Assembly: GCA_024704765.1 (NCBI GenBank)
Contig: JAKMXF010000002.1
Span: 62,001 to 126,000, forward strand
Direction: 5' to 3'
DNA from: Oopsacas minuta
Taxonomy: Eukaryota > Porifera > Hexactinellida > Lyssacinosida > Leucopsacidae
DNA length: 64,000 nt
In this document: one piece after another, positions 1 to 10,980 of the stretch
Numbering within the stretch: position 1 is the first letter of the stretch
How the letters are laid out: each line of letters begins with the position of its first letter
Position numbers and translations under genes: made by a program
Notes under the pieces: model-generated
What the model saw: only the letters and a program-made list of their open reading frames with translations
Database searches by the model: none
Told to the model about the DNA's origin: nothing

Positions 1-659
1 TTATCAATCCTTTATCAATCCATGTCCTCTGGCTGTAGCCAATATTCTGAACCAAAACCAACGCCTCAACTATTATTATAACCATAAATATGAATTTAAT
101 CAAATTGTAAATAATTATTAGACAGACTTTGTATTATTTAATCTCAATGATTTGTATATCTGTGTCTGTGTACGTGTTTGTCCAGTTATATTTGTGGACT
201 CTGAAATTCGAATATCTGTGTATTTATCGTTTTTGTCAAGGGGGTAAATAGAATTCAATAATACTCAACTAAGGATTTCAAACAAACGATTAACACTTCC
301 AAATCAATAAGTTCATTTATTTGTGTCAGGTACAGAAAGAAATAGTGATATTTTGAAATATAGTAGAGACTTGATCTCATCAGATAGATATGGGCAGAGC
401 CTACTATATATCAAGGCCTGACAGTAACCTAAATATTTTGGATTCGGGATACGTAACCCAATGCAACAGATTCAATGTGATACATATTAATGAAACGGTA
501 CATTTTGCGCAGTGGCAAGGCCAAAGGGGAGCTATGGGGGCTTTAGCCCTCCAAATGAGAGATTCGGCCCCAAAATTTGATAAATTTAAACCAAAATATT
601 TGTAACTTGAATCTCAATTTGGATGGGATAAGATATACGTATTTTATAGAAATTCAATC
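1..659. other. Gene-free stretch with a possible hAT-type end
   Basis: No coding sequence is recognisable. A GC-richer patch at 510-575 starts CAGTGGCAAGGCC and contains short inverted GGGGCT/AGCCC runs, which resembles the outer end of a hAT-type element. No partner end or target duplication was found. Confidence 0.3.
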
Positions 660-689
660 TATTTTATGATTCCAACACTATTTTCACGG

Positions 690-900
690 TCTTATAGTTA
701 TAATCTAAGTAGTTTCATACGTCTTTCAATGAAGACATATTGCATAAAATACGTATTGTTAATACATATCATACCTTCAATTTACAATTTTTGTGACGTA
801 ACTTCTATTAGGCTGATTTCTGCAATAAATCTTTTCATTAAAAAAAGTAATTCTCGAATTGTTAATGAGAAATCTCAGAATAGTTGAGCAAATTATATAA
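690..900 (+). repeat. Solo copy of the MULE terminal repeat
   Basis: This block matches, with moderate divergence, the terminal repeats of the MULE at 58261-63740. The shared core runs from GTGACGTAACTTCTATT (about 796) through TTCTCGAATTG to AAATTATATAA (about 900). It matches 60640-60785 in the same orientation and 58390-58610 in reverse complement. No transposase lies beside it, so it is a relic end or a non-autonomous copy. Confidence 0.7.
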
Positions 901-911
901 TAATTGAAGTC

Positions 912-1457
912 AGGGGCGTCAGGTTGAACATAATAGTGGGGGCCCCGTTATTCTCATTACTCATTTTACGTTAAACTACACAAATTATAATGAATAGTAA
1001 AAAATTTTATATCGAATTTAATGACTTTGTCAACAAATATGACTTATAGGAGAAATTCAGAATATAGCATATTTAATAAATCCTTTAATGCATTTCTGAA
1101 TCGATTAATCGAAGAATATATAGTTATATTATTCCGTAATTAAACAAATAAGCGTATCTTGACCTAGGGTGTGAATAATATAAACATTATTAAATCATAT
1201 CAATAACTAGTTGCTCATATTACATTCATTACAAATACATAAATAACTATGTTTTAATCGGTTAGAAGTATTAAGTATTACAATCAACACCACATACTTA
1301 TTTATATTACATTGAGTAAACCAGGAAATTGGAATATTAAAATATTTTTCAAGTGAGCATAATTTTTTCAAAGATACTAGGGGGGCAGCCCCCCATTTCC
1401 AGGCTCTTTTCAAAACCGGGGGGCGAGCCCCCCGCTCCCCAAAACCTGACGTCCCTA
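912..1457. mobile_element. Short non-autonomous hAT-like element
   Basis: The left end CAGGGGCGTCAGGTT at 912 pairs with the right end AACCTGACGTCCCTA, whose reverse complement is TAGGGACGTCAGGTT. The flanks give a near-perfect 8-bp target duplication, ATTGAAGT at 904-911 and ATTGAAAT at 1458-1465. The right third holds two G/C-rich hairpin blocks (about 1380-1440). No transposase is encoded, so it would need a hAT transposase in trans. It sits at the edge of the solo MULE repeat. Confidence 0.7.
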
Positions 1458-1562
1458 ATTGAAATAATGTGACTGATATAAGTCCTACAATCTAAAAATC
1501 TCATATTTCGAGGTTAACCTAGGCGTATACTAATTCAAATAGATCACGTATAACGTATTATG

Positions 1563-1961
1563 CAACTTAGGTTGTAGTACATTATATATCATCATACTTA
1601 GATAAGAATACTACTCAGTTGCTGCTTGCAGGCTTGAGTAGACTATAGTTAATAATGGTTCAAATAACCACAGTATAGAAGACTCTCGTTAATACGTACA
1701 CCAGGGAACTGCAAAAATTCATACTCCTTATCCGGAGTACGTATTTCCGAACTAATTTTCAATGAAAAGGCATCGAATGAAACTGAAAATGTGTACAAAT
1801 TAGTAGTCCTTATCTGGAGTAACCCCTTAATCGTGCTCGTATTAACGAGACTCTACTGTATACGTTACTGACAACTCAATGATTTATGTTATTAATAATA
1901 TAAAATATTTTACAAATACAGTGATAACAAAATTGAGTTGTCTTTACAACAACCTAAGTTG
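1563..1961. repeat. 13-bp exact inverted repeat around a MITE
   Basis: CAACTTAGGTTGT at 1563-1575 is the exact reverse complement of 1949-1961. The pair encloses the pogo-like MITE at 1671-1858. It may mark the ends of an older element of about 400 bp, or be fortuitous. Confidence 0.4.
1671..1858. mobile_element. Pogo-like MITE, about 188 bp
   Basis: The left end begins CAGTATAGAAGACTCTCGTT. The right end ends with the reverse complement of CAGTAGAGTCTCGTTAATAC and is followed by TA at 1859-1860. An inner inverted pair (TATCCGGAGT / TATCTGGAGT region) is also present. The CAGT start and TA target suggest pogo/Tc1 ends. There is no coding capacity. Confidence 0.6.
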
Positions 1962-2480
1962 TTTAGCAGTGTGTTCATATAGGCGATACTAGTACACTAG
2001 GTTGATGAGTAAAGTATCTCAAAAAATTTGTTACAGTAAGAAATTATAGAGGCTAGGTCTAAATCATTTTTCTATGCGGACCTATCTGTCAACTCCTAGG
2101 GGCTAAAGCGCCACCCAACAATGAAGGGTGGGCTCGCCCCTAATTTTGCCCCGAATTTATACGTATTGCATAATTCATAACAACAAGTTGTCAACCATAT
2201 CCGCTAAAATATCAGAAATGGGGCGAAATTTGTGTCTGGGAAGCATATTGTTGCAATATGCAATTCTTTGATGGCTTAAAGACAGTTAAATAATGCATCT
2301 TTCAATTGAAAGTGAATGACAGGAAAAGAATGTAGGATGACTATTAGTTATCACGTGCTTCTCTAGGAAAAACACTGTGTGTCCTTTTTCTCAATTTATG
2401 TAGCATATAGGATAATTATGATTATCATTATAATGTATGATTCACAAAATCCTATGTAATAAACATAGCCTACTATATAT
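1962..2480. other. Gene-free stretch
   Basis: No gene is visible. A short G/C-rich patch at 2095-2155 (GGGGCTAAAGCGCC ... GGGCTCGCCCC) looks like a fragment of a hAT-type end. Confidence 0.4.
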
Positions 2481-3430
2481 AAGGTCTGTTGCGTGGGATT
2501 TTAATTCATTAGTATTATTGGACCAGAGAAAATCTTCCACCGTGAGATTTTAACTCATCTATATTAAACGACTGTGAATTTATAGGATATCCGACCAGGA
2601 TCATTTCAATCACTAATTTGTCCTATTTGTACTCATCAGATTTACCCGAAATTAATATCATTCGGTAGAGGAGTGTTGGACGTTGTATAAAATACAAATT
2701 TCCTAAGTATTTTTTAACTTTTACTTATCTATTTTGTCATGACGAGTAGGGTCGCTTCTCTATTACAAACGACGATATAAAAGTGAGAATTCAAATCTGA
2801 AATTTTGTGTTTATATTTGTGACCCATGGATGTTTATATAAATTATATTTCATCCAAAAATTCCTAAAACTAGAAGGGATATAAGTATTCCAATCTGAAG
2901 TCAGAGTTATATTGGTTGGGAAAGTATCATTTTGCAAAAAGTAGGGTCAGTTCAAATTGATATTTGATATCACAAATCGAACTCAAACTATTATATTTTG
3001 ATAACAATCGATAGCTGAGACATGGGATGTATACCATTATGTCGCTATAATCATGAAATTCTGAAAGATACAGTCACAATGAGGTTCTAAAAATGACATA
3101 ATTGTCGTTATTTATCATTTTCGAAATTTCAATTTAGAGTCAAATTTCAAAAATGATTCTTTCTCAGAATCGCCTGCTTTTATATTATATCATTCAATTT
3201 CCTTTAAAAAAAACAGAGGTCGATAGTACTTTTAATGAATATTAAATAATAATATTTTGGAAAATGTTTTTCCACTAGCCATATCATTATTCACATTGTC
3301 TAGTACAATACTAGATTATCTCATAAGACTAATGAGCATGACTGTTATCTACGCATGAAGTAACACAAGTTATAACTCTTCTCTTGGTTCCCATTCTAAT
3401 GTTGCTACAACAAACGAATATTCAAACCGC
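2481..3430 (+). repeat. Left arm of a ~950-bp long inverted repeat
   Basis: This arm is the reverse complement of 7537-8489. In the roughly 155 bases next to the inner edge I counted a single difference. A few more differences and small indels occur outward, for example in TTGGTTGGGAAAG versus TTGGAGGGGGAAAG. The outer edge starts near GGTCTGTTGCGTG and the inner edge lies near ATATTCAAACC. No coding sequence is seen. A third, much more diverged copy lies at 35570-36260, so the arm belongs to a dispersed repeat family. Confidence 0.9.
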
Positions 3431-3499
3431 ATAATACTGAAATTACGAATTACATTTTCTATTTTTATCCATCACAATGAAATATACATATTGACAAAT

Positions 3500-4097
3500 A
3501 GTCAGATATCTTCCAGAAAGGTTTAGAGAAGGATATCTAAATAGCTCTGTTGGACACACAAACGCATCCAACTTTGAAGAGCTTGAAATATTGTTACGCC
3601 AAAATGTCCGCGAGATCTTAGCAGAATTGGATGCCCGTTTTGGTACAGATCAATCAGGCATCATGAAGGCTGCTGATTGCTGCTTATCAAGGTCATAAAA
3701 CTTTCTTAACAAACAGGAATTGAATACACTATCTGAACTGTATGCAATAGATATCAAAGATTGTGAAATAGAATTTTTCCGTTCGTTTATTGCTCGGAAA
3801 GATGAATCTCAGCTAAATACTTTGATCGATGTACTGGATGTGATTGACAAAGATATTTTCCCTGATGTTTTCAACTTATACCAAATTCTTGTGACTATCC
3901 CTCAGACGTCTTGCATGGTTGAGAGAATGTTCTCATCTGTTAAGAGAATAAAAACACGTTTGCGCTCACAAATGACCACTGAGCGTCTCAACCATCTTGC
4001 CCTGTTATCTATTGAAAAAGATATTGCAGAAACACTTTGTTATAATGATGTGATCGAACATTTTAAGCAGATGAAGCACCGCCGCTTTCTTTTGTAA
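3500..4097 (+). pseudogene. hAT transposase C-terminal fragment (ZMYM1-like)
   Basis: The fragment encodes the end of a hAT transposase of the DUF4371/TTF-finger group, related to zinc finger MYM-type proteins. The last 125 codons (3720-4097) carry the hAT dimerisation region. This includes TSCMVERMFSSVKRIKTRLR followed by MTTERLNHLALLSIEKD, matching the family pattern (C/S)ERxFSxLKxIKTxLRxxMxxxRLxxLxLLSIE. Upstream codons from about 3531 (NFEELEILLRQNVREIL) are in another frame that ends at TAA 3696-3698, so there is at least one frameshift. There is no start codon. The piece begins about 70 bases inside the left inverted arm and complements the N-terminal piece at 4833-6571. Confidence 0.85.
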
Positions 4098-4332
4098 TGT
4101 CAAATAGTATCCCTGAATTGAGTTTAGTATCTTAATAAATGCTCTTACTATAATGTAGACTAATCTAATGCTCCCTAGCCTAGTAATCTGGTACTTTATG
4201 AATTAAAAAGGTTATACATGTAAGAAAAGGAGACTGGGTCGTACTTGTTATACACAAGTAATTAACTTTTCAAAAATATTTATCCCTGCAGTTGCCCTCC
4301 CGAAATACTTCTTGCCCCCCGAATGTCTTGCT

Positions 4333-4355
4333 CTAGCTACGTGCCTGTCTCACTA
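4333..4355 (+). other. Right end of split hAT element plus target duplication
   Basis: CTAGCTACGTGCCTG (4333-4347) is followed by TCTCACTA (4348-4355). The same terminus recurs at 7185-7199, followed by the reverse complement TAGTGAGA. hAT elements end in CAG...CTG and make 8-bp target duplications, so this fixes the element border. Confidence 0.8.
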
Positions 4356-4832
4356 TGGCAATTTATTTGATGCCCAGGAACAGAAAGGGGAATATTTGGT
4401 AACATGTCTTTGTTAATACTTAGATTAGAACATCCTATAGATTCAGATGGCTCTGTGGCGTGTTTGTAATAAAACTACTAAATACCATTTTTATTTTATT
4501 CCTTGACGGTTTAGTAAAACTTAATTTGCTCTTTTTCATTTTGGATCACTCCTCCCTACAAACCTTCCTCATTTTCCACAACACTTTTTTATTTTTGTTT
4601 AACTGCTTCACTTGCTAATATTGTAAAAGCAAATTTGAATACAGTAATTCTGTCATCTATATTAACATATTTTGGCCTGCGGCCTTTAGCCTAGTTTCGT
4701 ATTTCAAAATATTATGTTTTACTATCCTAAACCAATTTTACACTAGCGTTACTATCTCTTAAAGTAATGTCTTTGTCACTACATACTCTAGACAAAATAT
4801 TTCAGAAATACTGAAGTATGATTCAATAAGGA
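4356..4832. other. Spacer between the two hAT pieces
   Basis: No gene is recognised. The part next to 4355 should be the original right-hand flank of the hAT insertion. Confidence 0.4.
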
Positions 4833-6571
4833 TCAGGTAAGACGCCGTTGCCTGATTGTGTCTCTTACATCAAAATTTTCGAATTCATATTTACCAGACA
4901 AATCTTTGGCATATTCGACAACCTTGTCAAAATCGAAATTGACCAACCTTTCCCTCAGATCGGCAAGTAATATCAAACAAGAAGAAACAGTTGCTGTCGA
5001 CTTCTGAAAGCTTTAGTGCAAAAATCAGAGTAATCATACAGCCTACCAAAGTAAACTAAGATGGTCATAAATTTCTTTGTTTGTAGACTACCTAGTAAAG
5101 ATTTAGCTGCTAAACTTGTGTCTGCATCATTATCATTTCCAAATATGCTTAAAGTATCAAGTATGCAATCAAACCGACGCAGAAACCTTTCCACCTCCAA
5201 AGAACGGGAAGACCAACGAGTACTACATGAACGTGCAAGTTCAAGAGCTTGGACGTTGGGATAGCGCTCACCCTGGACGTCTATGAAAACTGCATGTCGC
5301 TTTGTTCCATTCATGAACGAATACGTCAAATCCAATATATCAAAGAAAGATTTCATCAGAGGATGTCGTTCAGCAGTTGCAGCTAATACTAAGTTAAGCC
5401 TATGTGAAGCACAATGAACATATGTGGCATTGCGATAACCTGCTCCTTTCATGCGGGCTTGGACACCACCGTGTATTCCTGACATAACACTAGCCCCGTC
5501 GTAACCCTGCCCTACACATTTCAGAGGATCGAGCTCAAAAGGCTTAAGTAGCTCTATCAGTTTTTCAGAGATGGTGCCCGCATCCATGTCCTTCAATTCA
5601 ATAAAGCCAATAGCTCTTTCTCGGACATTACCTTTATGGATATATCGCAAAGAAGCACCTAACAACTCCTTCTTAGATGCATCTTTTACTTCGTCAGCTA
5701 GAATAGCATAACAAGACGCGATTTCTACTTCACTTTTAACATAGTCTAGGAGCACTGAAGCGAGTGATGTAAGCAAATCATTTTGAATATCTGGACTTAG
5801 CATTTTTGCATTTCCTGGAAGACTTTCTATCCTCTTGGTCACATTGCTATCATATTTTCCTAAAAGTTCTAATATTTCAAGAAAGTTCCCTTTATTAAGC
5901 GACTGATCTGATTCATCATCTCCTCGAAGAGGAATATCTTGTTTGGCACAAAAAGCAATAATGTCAAGAACAGTCATTAAATGTTTCCGATTGTCATCTA
6001 TGAATTTCTCATTTCGAAAATTTGGATCCAGTTGCTTATCTACCGTCCCTATTATTTGATGAATTGCCCAGACTTTCTGTGTTTCAACAGCTGCCATATG
6101 ACACACAGAACTATCGTGCTTCCTGCACTTGTCGCCAAGTTTCCTCCAGTCACAAAGTCCTTTTGTTGAAAAAGTTGCTTCAGCTGTTGATCCTCCAAAA
6201 AGCCGACACGGTTGGCAAAATATAGCATCGAGTTCTTTGCTATACTCTATCCAGGAGAATTGGGCATACCAATGAGTACTAAAATGTCTACCGGCCTCAT
6301 TTTTTGGGAAGATAATAGAAGGCTGCCTCGGTTTCTCACCATTTTTGGACAAATCATTTACAGTCACAATTGGTGATTGTATATGAGTCGTGTTTAAACT
6401 TGGAGTTGAAATAGTTGTACAAGAATCGGAAGTTAAAGGGGTCGAAACTTGAAGACTCGTAACAACAGGCTCTACCTTCTCATAATTTGAAGAGACGACA
6501 TGATCTTCGATTTCTATTCGATTTCTTTTAAAATATGCCTGAACTTTGCTTTGTTGTAGTCTTTTAGTCAT
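4833..6571 (-). pseudogene. hAT transposase N-terminal and central part (ZMYM1-like)
   Basis: The 532-codon open frame (6571 down to 4973) starts MTKRLQQSKVQAYFKRNRIE. Around residues 93-165 it has a TTF-type zinc finger (FSWIEYSKELDAIFCQPCRL, then CRKHDSSVCH). The DUF4371 part follows, with the family signature DESDQSLNKGNFLEILELL and the catalytic-core motifs LADEVKD and CVGQGYDGASVMSG, then YVHCASHRLNLVLA. After the stop at 4973 another frame continues (LADLRERLVNFDFDK) and closes at 4833, so a frameshift is present. The dimerisation domain is absent here and lies instead on the opposite strand at 3500-4097. The ATG gives a sensible lysine-rich N-terminus typical of the family. The gene would encode a cut-and-paste transposase but is inactive as it stands. 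Confidence 0.88.
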
Positions 6572-6961
6572 CTAGAATTGTTAGAGATACGAGTCACTGA
6601 ACTGATTGAAGAACAGAAAATGTGAAAGATTTGAGATATAGAATGACTTTATAACTTATAGAGAATATCTGAAATTGGCTTCACTCATGTGTAAATTTCA
6701 AAACAAGCTTTGAAAACTGAAACCCTAAGAGCATCACCAATGCTTCAATTACTTCAATGGACAGTCTAACTTCTGACAACAATTACTAGCGGTCGTGGTA
6801 ATTCAATTAAAATTATAGTAGTAATTCAGTGCCTGTCAAAATAGAACAAGTTTACTATCAATGAGCGTTACTTCCTGTCTAGTATTAAAACCATTATCGC
6901 AACGCGAGTTATTAATTTCATAGTTTTGACGATGCAGTTGAAGTACATAGGCTATTAATTA

Positions 6962-7102
6962 CAGTGGAGTTCGCTTATTAGCAACTCGGATTTTGCAGAG
7001 ATTTGGTTGCTAATAGGGCAACGAAATTAACATTATAATCCCGTTTGGGACCCGAAAGCTGGTTGCTAATAGAGCAATATTACTAATAAGCTAACTACAT
7101 TG
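6962..7102. mobile_element. Pogo-like MITE, 141 bp
   Basis: The left end CAGTGGAGTTCGCTTATTAG (6962) pairs with the reverse complement of the right end, CAATGTAGTTAGCTTATTAG. TA dinucleotides flank it (6960-6961 and 7103-7104). The inner part repeats GGTTGCTAATAG. It lies between the transposase start and the outer end of the hAT piece, so it inserted into that hAT element. Confidence 0.75.
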
Positions 7103-7184
7103 TATATAAAAACGAAAACTTCCAAATTTATCTGGGGGGGCGAGAAAAACTTTTGGGGGGGCGACCGCCCCCCCTTGCCCCCCC

Positions 7185-7207
7185 GTAGCTACGTGCCTGT
7201 AGTGAGA
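7185..7207 (-). other. Left end of split hAT element plus target duplication
   Basis: GTAGCTACGTGCCTG (7185-7199) is followed by TAGTGAGA (7200-7207). Read on the minus strand this is TCTCACTA then CAGGCACGTAGCTAC, the left end belonging to the minus-strand transposase. A run of G and C (7133-7184) lies just inside, as in other hAT elements of this window. Confidence 0.8.
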
Positions 7208-7536
7208 TCAAGATAATTCTACATCTTACTTGCTCATACGTTGGCAGGGAAAGATGTAAAAATAATTAAATCAATATTTAACAAGGCATTTATTGAAAGA
7301 AGAATTATTCTTAACAATTGTGGTGATTGTTATGACTAAACTGGGACGAAAGACTAAAAGAGTTAGAACAAGTAGTCATTTTATCCAAATATAAATTTAG
7401 AGTGAGTGAAGTTATCCGTTTTGAATACTGCGCTAACCTCACAGTCGCATTGTCCCGTGAAAATTATACAATAATACATACGTAGTATGGAGATTAGACT
7501 TAAGAATATTAGATATATAAAAATAGATGAGTATTT
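7208..7536. other. Flank between hAT end and right arm
   Basis: About 330 bases without a gene. They are present on this side only; the matching interval on the left side (3431-3500) is missing. Confidence 0.4.
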
Positions 7537-8489
7537 GTGGTTTGAATATTCGTTTGTTGTAGCAACATTAGAATGGGAACCAAGAGAAGAGTTATAACTT
7601 GTGTTACTTCATGCGTAGATAACAGTCATGCTCATTAGTATTATGAGATAATCTAGTATTGTACTAGACAATGTGAATAATGATATGGCTAGTGGAAAAA
7701 CATTATCCAAAAAATTATTTTTTAATATTCATTAAAAGTACTATCGACCTCTGTTTTTATTAAAGGAAATTGAATGATATAATATAAAAGCAGGCGATTC
7801 TGAGAAAGAATAATTTTTGAAATTTGACTCTAAATTGAAATTTCGAAAATGCATAAATAACGACAATTATGTCATTTTTAGAACCTCATTGTGACTGTAT
7901 CTTTCAGAATTTCATGATTATAGCGACATAATGGTATACATCCCATGTCTCAGCTATCGATTGTTATCAAAATATAATAGTTTGAGTTCGATTTGTGATA
8001 TCAAATATCAATTTGAACTGACCCTACTTTTTGTAAAATGATACTTTCCCCCTCCAATATAACTCTGACTTCAGATTGGAATACTTATATCCCTTCTAGT
8101 TTTAGGAATTTTTGGATGAAATATAATTTATATAAACTTCCATGGGTCACAAATATAGACACAAAATTTCAGATTTGAATTCTCACTTTTAGATCGTCGT
8201 TTGTAATAGAGAAGCGACCCTACTCGTCCTGACAAAATAGATAGGTTAAAGTTAAAAATACTTAGGAAAATTGTATTTTATACAACGTCCAACATTCCTC
8301 TACCGAATGATATTAATTTCGGGTAAATCTGATGAGTACAAATAGGACAAATTAGTGATTGAAATGATCCTGGTCGAATATCCTGTAAATTCACAGTCGT
8401 TTAATATAGATGAGTTAAAATCTCACGGTGAAAAACTGTCCCTGGTCCAATAATACTAATGAATTAAAGTCTCACGCAACAGGCCTACC
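7537..8489 (-). repeat. Right arm of the long inverted repeat
   Basis: Reverse complement of 2481-3430. It runs from TTTGAATATTCG at the inner edge to CACGCAACAGGCC near 8485. The low divergence means the duplication or paired insertion is young, or that the arms have been homogenised. Confidence 0.9.
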
Positions 8490-9269
8490 AAGTGATTATA
8501 GATATTGGAACAGAGATGCACGACGCGACAGAAGCGTAATTTCATGTAGATGTCCCCTTCATGCAAAAATCACCATTACTGGGTATAAGAAATTATTCTA
8601 GGCTATATATTCGTACTCAACAGGCATTTGTCGTTTTTCATACATTTTCCTCATTTAAATGCATGATAGTAGTAGTAAACATATGTGTTAATTTCACATT
8701 ATGATCTCAACAAACGATACCTAACTTGTCAAATATTAACTGTAAATAAATCAATTTATCCTTGGGATGTAGAAGCAGTGGTTCATCTAGATATGGAGGG
8801 CTCAAAGTGGGCTTAAAATGGGAGTTAGGAAAGAATGGGTACTTTCATTTGAAATAGACATATATTATGTATTATCGGCATATAGATTATCATACGCTAG
8901 GAATCATTTAGTGCATTCAATTTTTATAAGGTTTCTATATATCATGTTCTGACGTCATAGCTTTCTGTTGAATTTTTTTTTTTTTTAATATCTGATTGTA
9001 TAACAATGTTAGCCCTATAAATTGTATTACTTGGGTATAGTATTTCATAGCCATGGAAGCAATTACAACTGTTACAATTTCAAAATTACTCATGATTTTA
9101 TAAAATGACGTAATACACAATTTTTCATAATTTTTGCTTTGTACTTCATACTTCTCAATGCGTTTTTAGAATTTATTAATATCTTTTTGCTAATATATAT
9201 ATCAATTCTGACAATTTTTGGATAGAAATAATAAGCACTTATATTAAGAGATGTTTATTTGTATTATAT
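8490..9269. other. Gene-free stretch
   Basis: No coding sequence is recognised. A poly-T tract lies near 8972-8988. Confidence 0.4.
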
Positions 9270-10470
9270 ATTTGCTAACATTCAGCAAACTACGTTGTTA
9301 CAATATCATATCAATAATAAGGCCCTTAACGATATTATCAATAGATGATTCTAATAAATCTCTTGCATTGTGTCTACAGCACTTATCTCTTCGGGTATGG
9401 CCGTGTCCTCTGCACTTTTCGCATACCACTGTCGATCAATATTTCATTAACACTGGATCGCATTCAGATGAAAGTCTGACAAATATATCAACGACATTAT
9501 CCTAGAAGGAAAATTTCCTTGCCAGATTTTCCCTTTATTTCTGAATAATTTGTTGCAAGCTTCTGATCCTTCTTCGCTAAAGCATTTCAATCAATACCCA
9601 AATTTCATTTCTCTCAGTATTTCTTCAGAATGGGGTAGTAGTTTATGTAAAGTTGGTGTAATGTTCACCCAGAGGAAGGATTGAACTATAAGGAGATAGG
9701 TGTCTGTACAAAGGTTACCCAATTCTTCTGTATTGATTTTCTGTCTGAATTCACGATTCTCAGAATGACAGATAATTGTGTGTGCAATTTACAAAGGGAG
9801 TCCCTATGATCAATCTTAACCAAAGACCTTGCGCATTCAATAAACTTGGAATCGTTTGAAAAAGCTCTTTGAGCCACACCACAGTGGAAGTAGTGCCTCC
9901 TTTGGGGTCTGGTTGGTCAATTCTTAGACCTGTTACGTCTTGAATTATGGTTCGCACATCCGTCATAGAGTCTTTAATTTCTTTTGATGATGGTGACCAT
10001 GTGAGTGTATTACAATTCAGTGGTACACAAGTAAATTAAACCATCTAAAAATGTACGTATAGAAATGTAAGGTAGAAGCATAAAGAATATCTATTGTTGA
10101 TAATGGTTGGTGAGTCAGGTTAAATCTTTGATTAGTTGGTAATGAAAAGAAAGCATCAATGTCTTCGAGTTCTCCAAGCAATTGAAGCTCCTGAGAGAAT
10201 ACTTACCATTTTACCATCAAGCATTGATCGGACAACATCGACAAATATATGTTTATCATCGGCAAAATAGAAACCTTGGTTCTTCATTGATCTGTTTCGG
10301 GATTGACGATATCTTTCATAAATTGGCGAATATTGTCATGATTATCTGTGGCAGGCGCAAGAAGGAAAATTGGACGTTGGGAGAATGGAGAATTCGGGCA
10401 GTTGTTTTCCAAATTTCCTTTCCACTAGAATTGACAATGTGTACTGCTTTAATAGAAAAGTGTGAAAATC
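9270..10470 (-). pseudogene. RAG1/Transib-like transposase fragment
   Basis: Several minus-strand frames join into one recognisable protein. From about 10463 they read NSSGKEIWK, NSPFSQRPIFLL, MKDIVNPETDQ, then VVRSMLDGKMVSILSGA. After 9966 comes DQPDPKGGTTST, then RAFSNDSKFIECARSLV, LHTQLSVILRIVNS, TPTLHKLLPHSEEI and FSEEGSEACNKLFRN. A terminal Cys-His stretch, CEKCRGHGHTRRDKC, follows. A DGK...LSGAG-like motif, an SEEG.EA.NK..R motif and a C-terminal zinc knuckle are features I associate with RAG1-like/Transib transposases. At least four frameshifts or stops break it, for example between TTST and AQRAFS near 9880. No start codon or terminal repeats were found. Chapaev-type is the alternative. 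Confidence 0.5.
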
Positions 10471-10504
10471 GGATTCAACATATTAGATATATTTTGGGAA
10501 GTTT

Positions 10505-10980
10505 TATTGAATCCTATTAAGGATTCTAATATAAGTGACGGAATGACAATCTGTTAGTAGTGCTTAAGAAAGTTATAATAATGCATAACTATTGACTATT
10601 ACTAACCACATATTTATGCTTTGATGTCTAATATATATGAATCTCGAATATAAGAATAATATAGGTAGCTTTCAATACTCATCAAAGAACAAATCATAAT
10701 CTATATATATTCAAATTCAAGTTCCTATAATTTTAATAGAAATATTTTTGAAGACTTATCCTGACAACAGTGTTAACATGCATGAAGTGGTGTAACTCTA
10801 TACTAATGAATGAACTAATAGTAAATACTACTCGTTTTAACTTTACATTACAAATTTTCATTCTAAGAGGGGTAAAAAGACACGACCTCCAAAATGGCCA
10901 AAATATCAAGAATCTATTAAATTTTAGACACATACTTCGTTTCCTTCTTTAGCAGTCCTTGTTAAGTAGCTTCTTGCTTT
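10505..10980. repeat. Dispersed repeat: empty site for the DD41D element
   Basis: This block matches, in reverse complement, 42484-42875 joined directly to 44227-44330. The DD41D transposon lies between those two parts. Here the junction reads, on the minus strand, AAAGCATAAATATGTGGTTAG without an insert. The block has no coding sequence; minus-strand and plus-strand reading frames in it are short. Confidence 0.85.

Larger units (their letters stand above)
2481..8489. mobile_element. Long-inverted-repeat unit holding a split hAT element
   Basis: Two inverted arms enclose a 4.1-kb interior. The interior carries the C-terminal coding part plus right end of a hAT element on the plus strand (about 3500-4347). 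It also carries the N-terminal part plus left end of the same kind of element on the minus strand (7199 down to 4833). Both ends share the terminal sequence TAGCTACGTGCCTG. They are flanked by TCTCACTA (4348-4355) and its reverse complement TAGTGAGA (7200-7207). The two pieces therefore look like one insertion that was split, by inversion or by inverted duplication with complementary deletions. Confidence 0.7.

Noticed and set aside
2481-8489. Assembly artefact creating a false palindrome
   Set aside because: Not favoured, because the arms carry real differences and indels and the interior is not palindromic; long reads would still be the proper test.
10182-10520. 112-codon plus-strand open frame
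   Set aside because: It is the antisense of the RAG1/Transib-like fragment and runs into the dispersed repeat.
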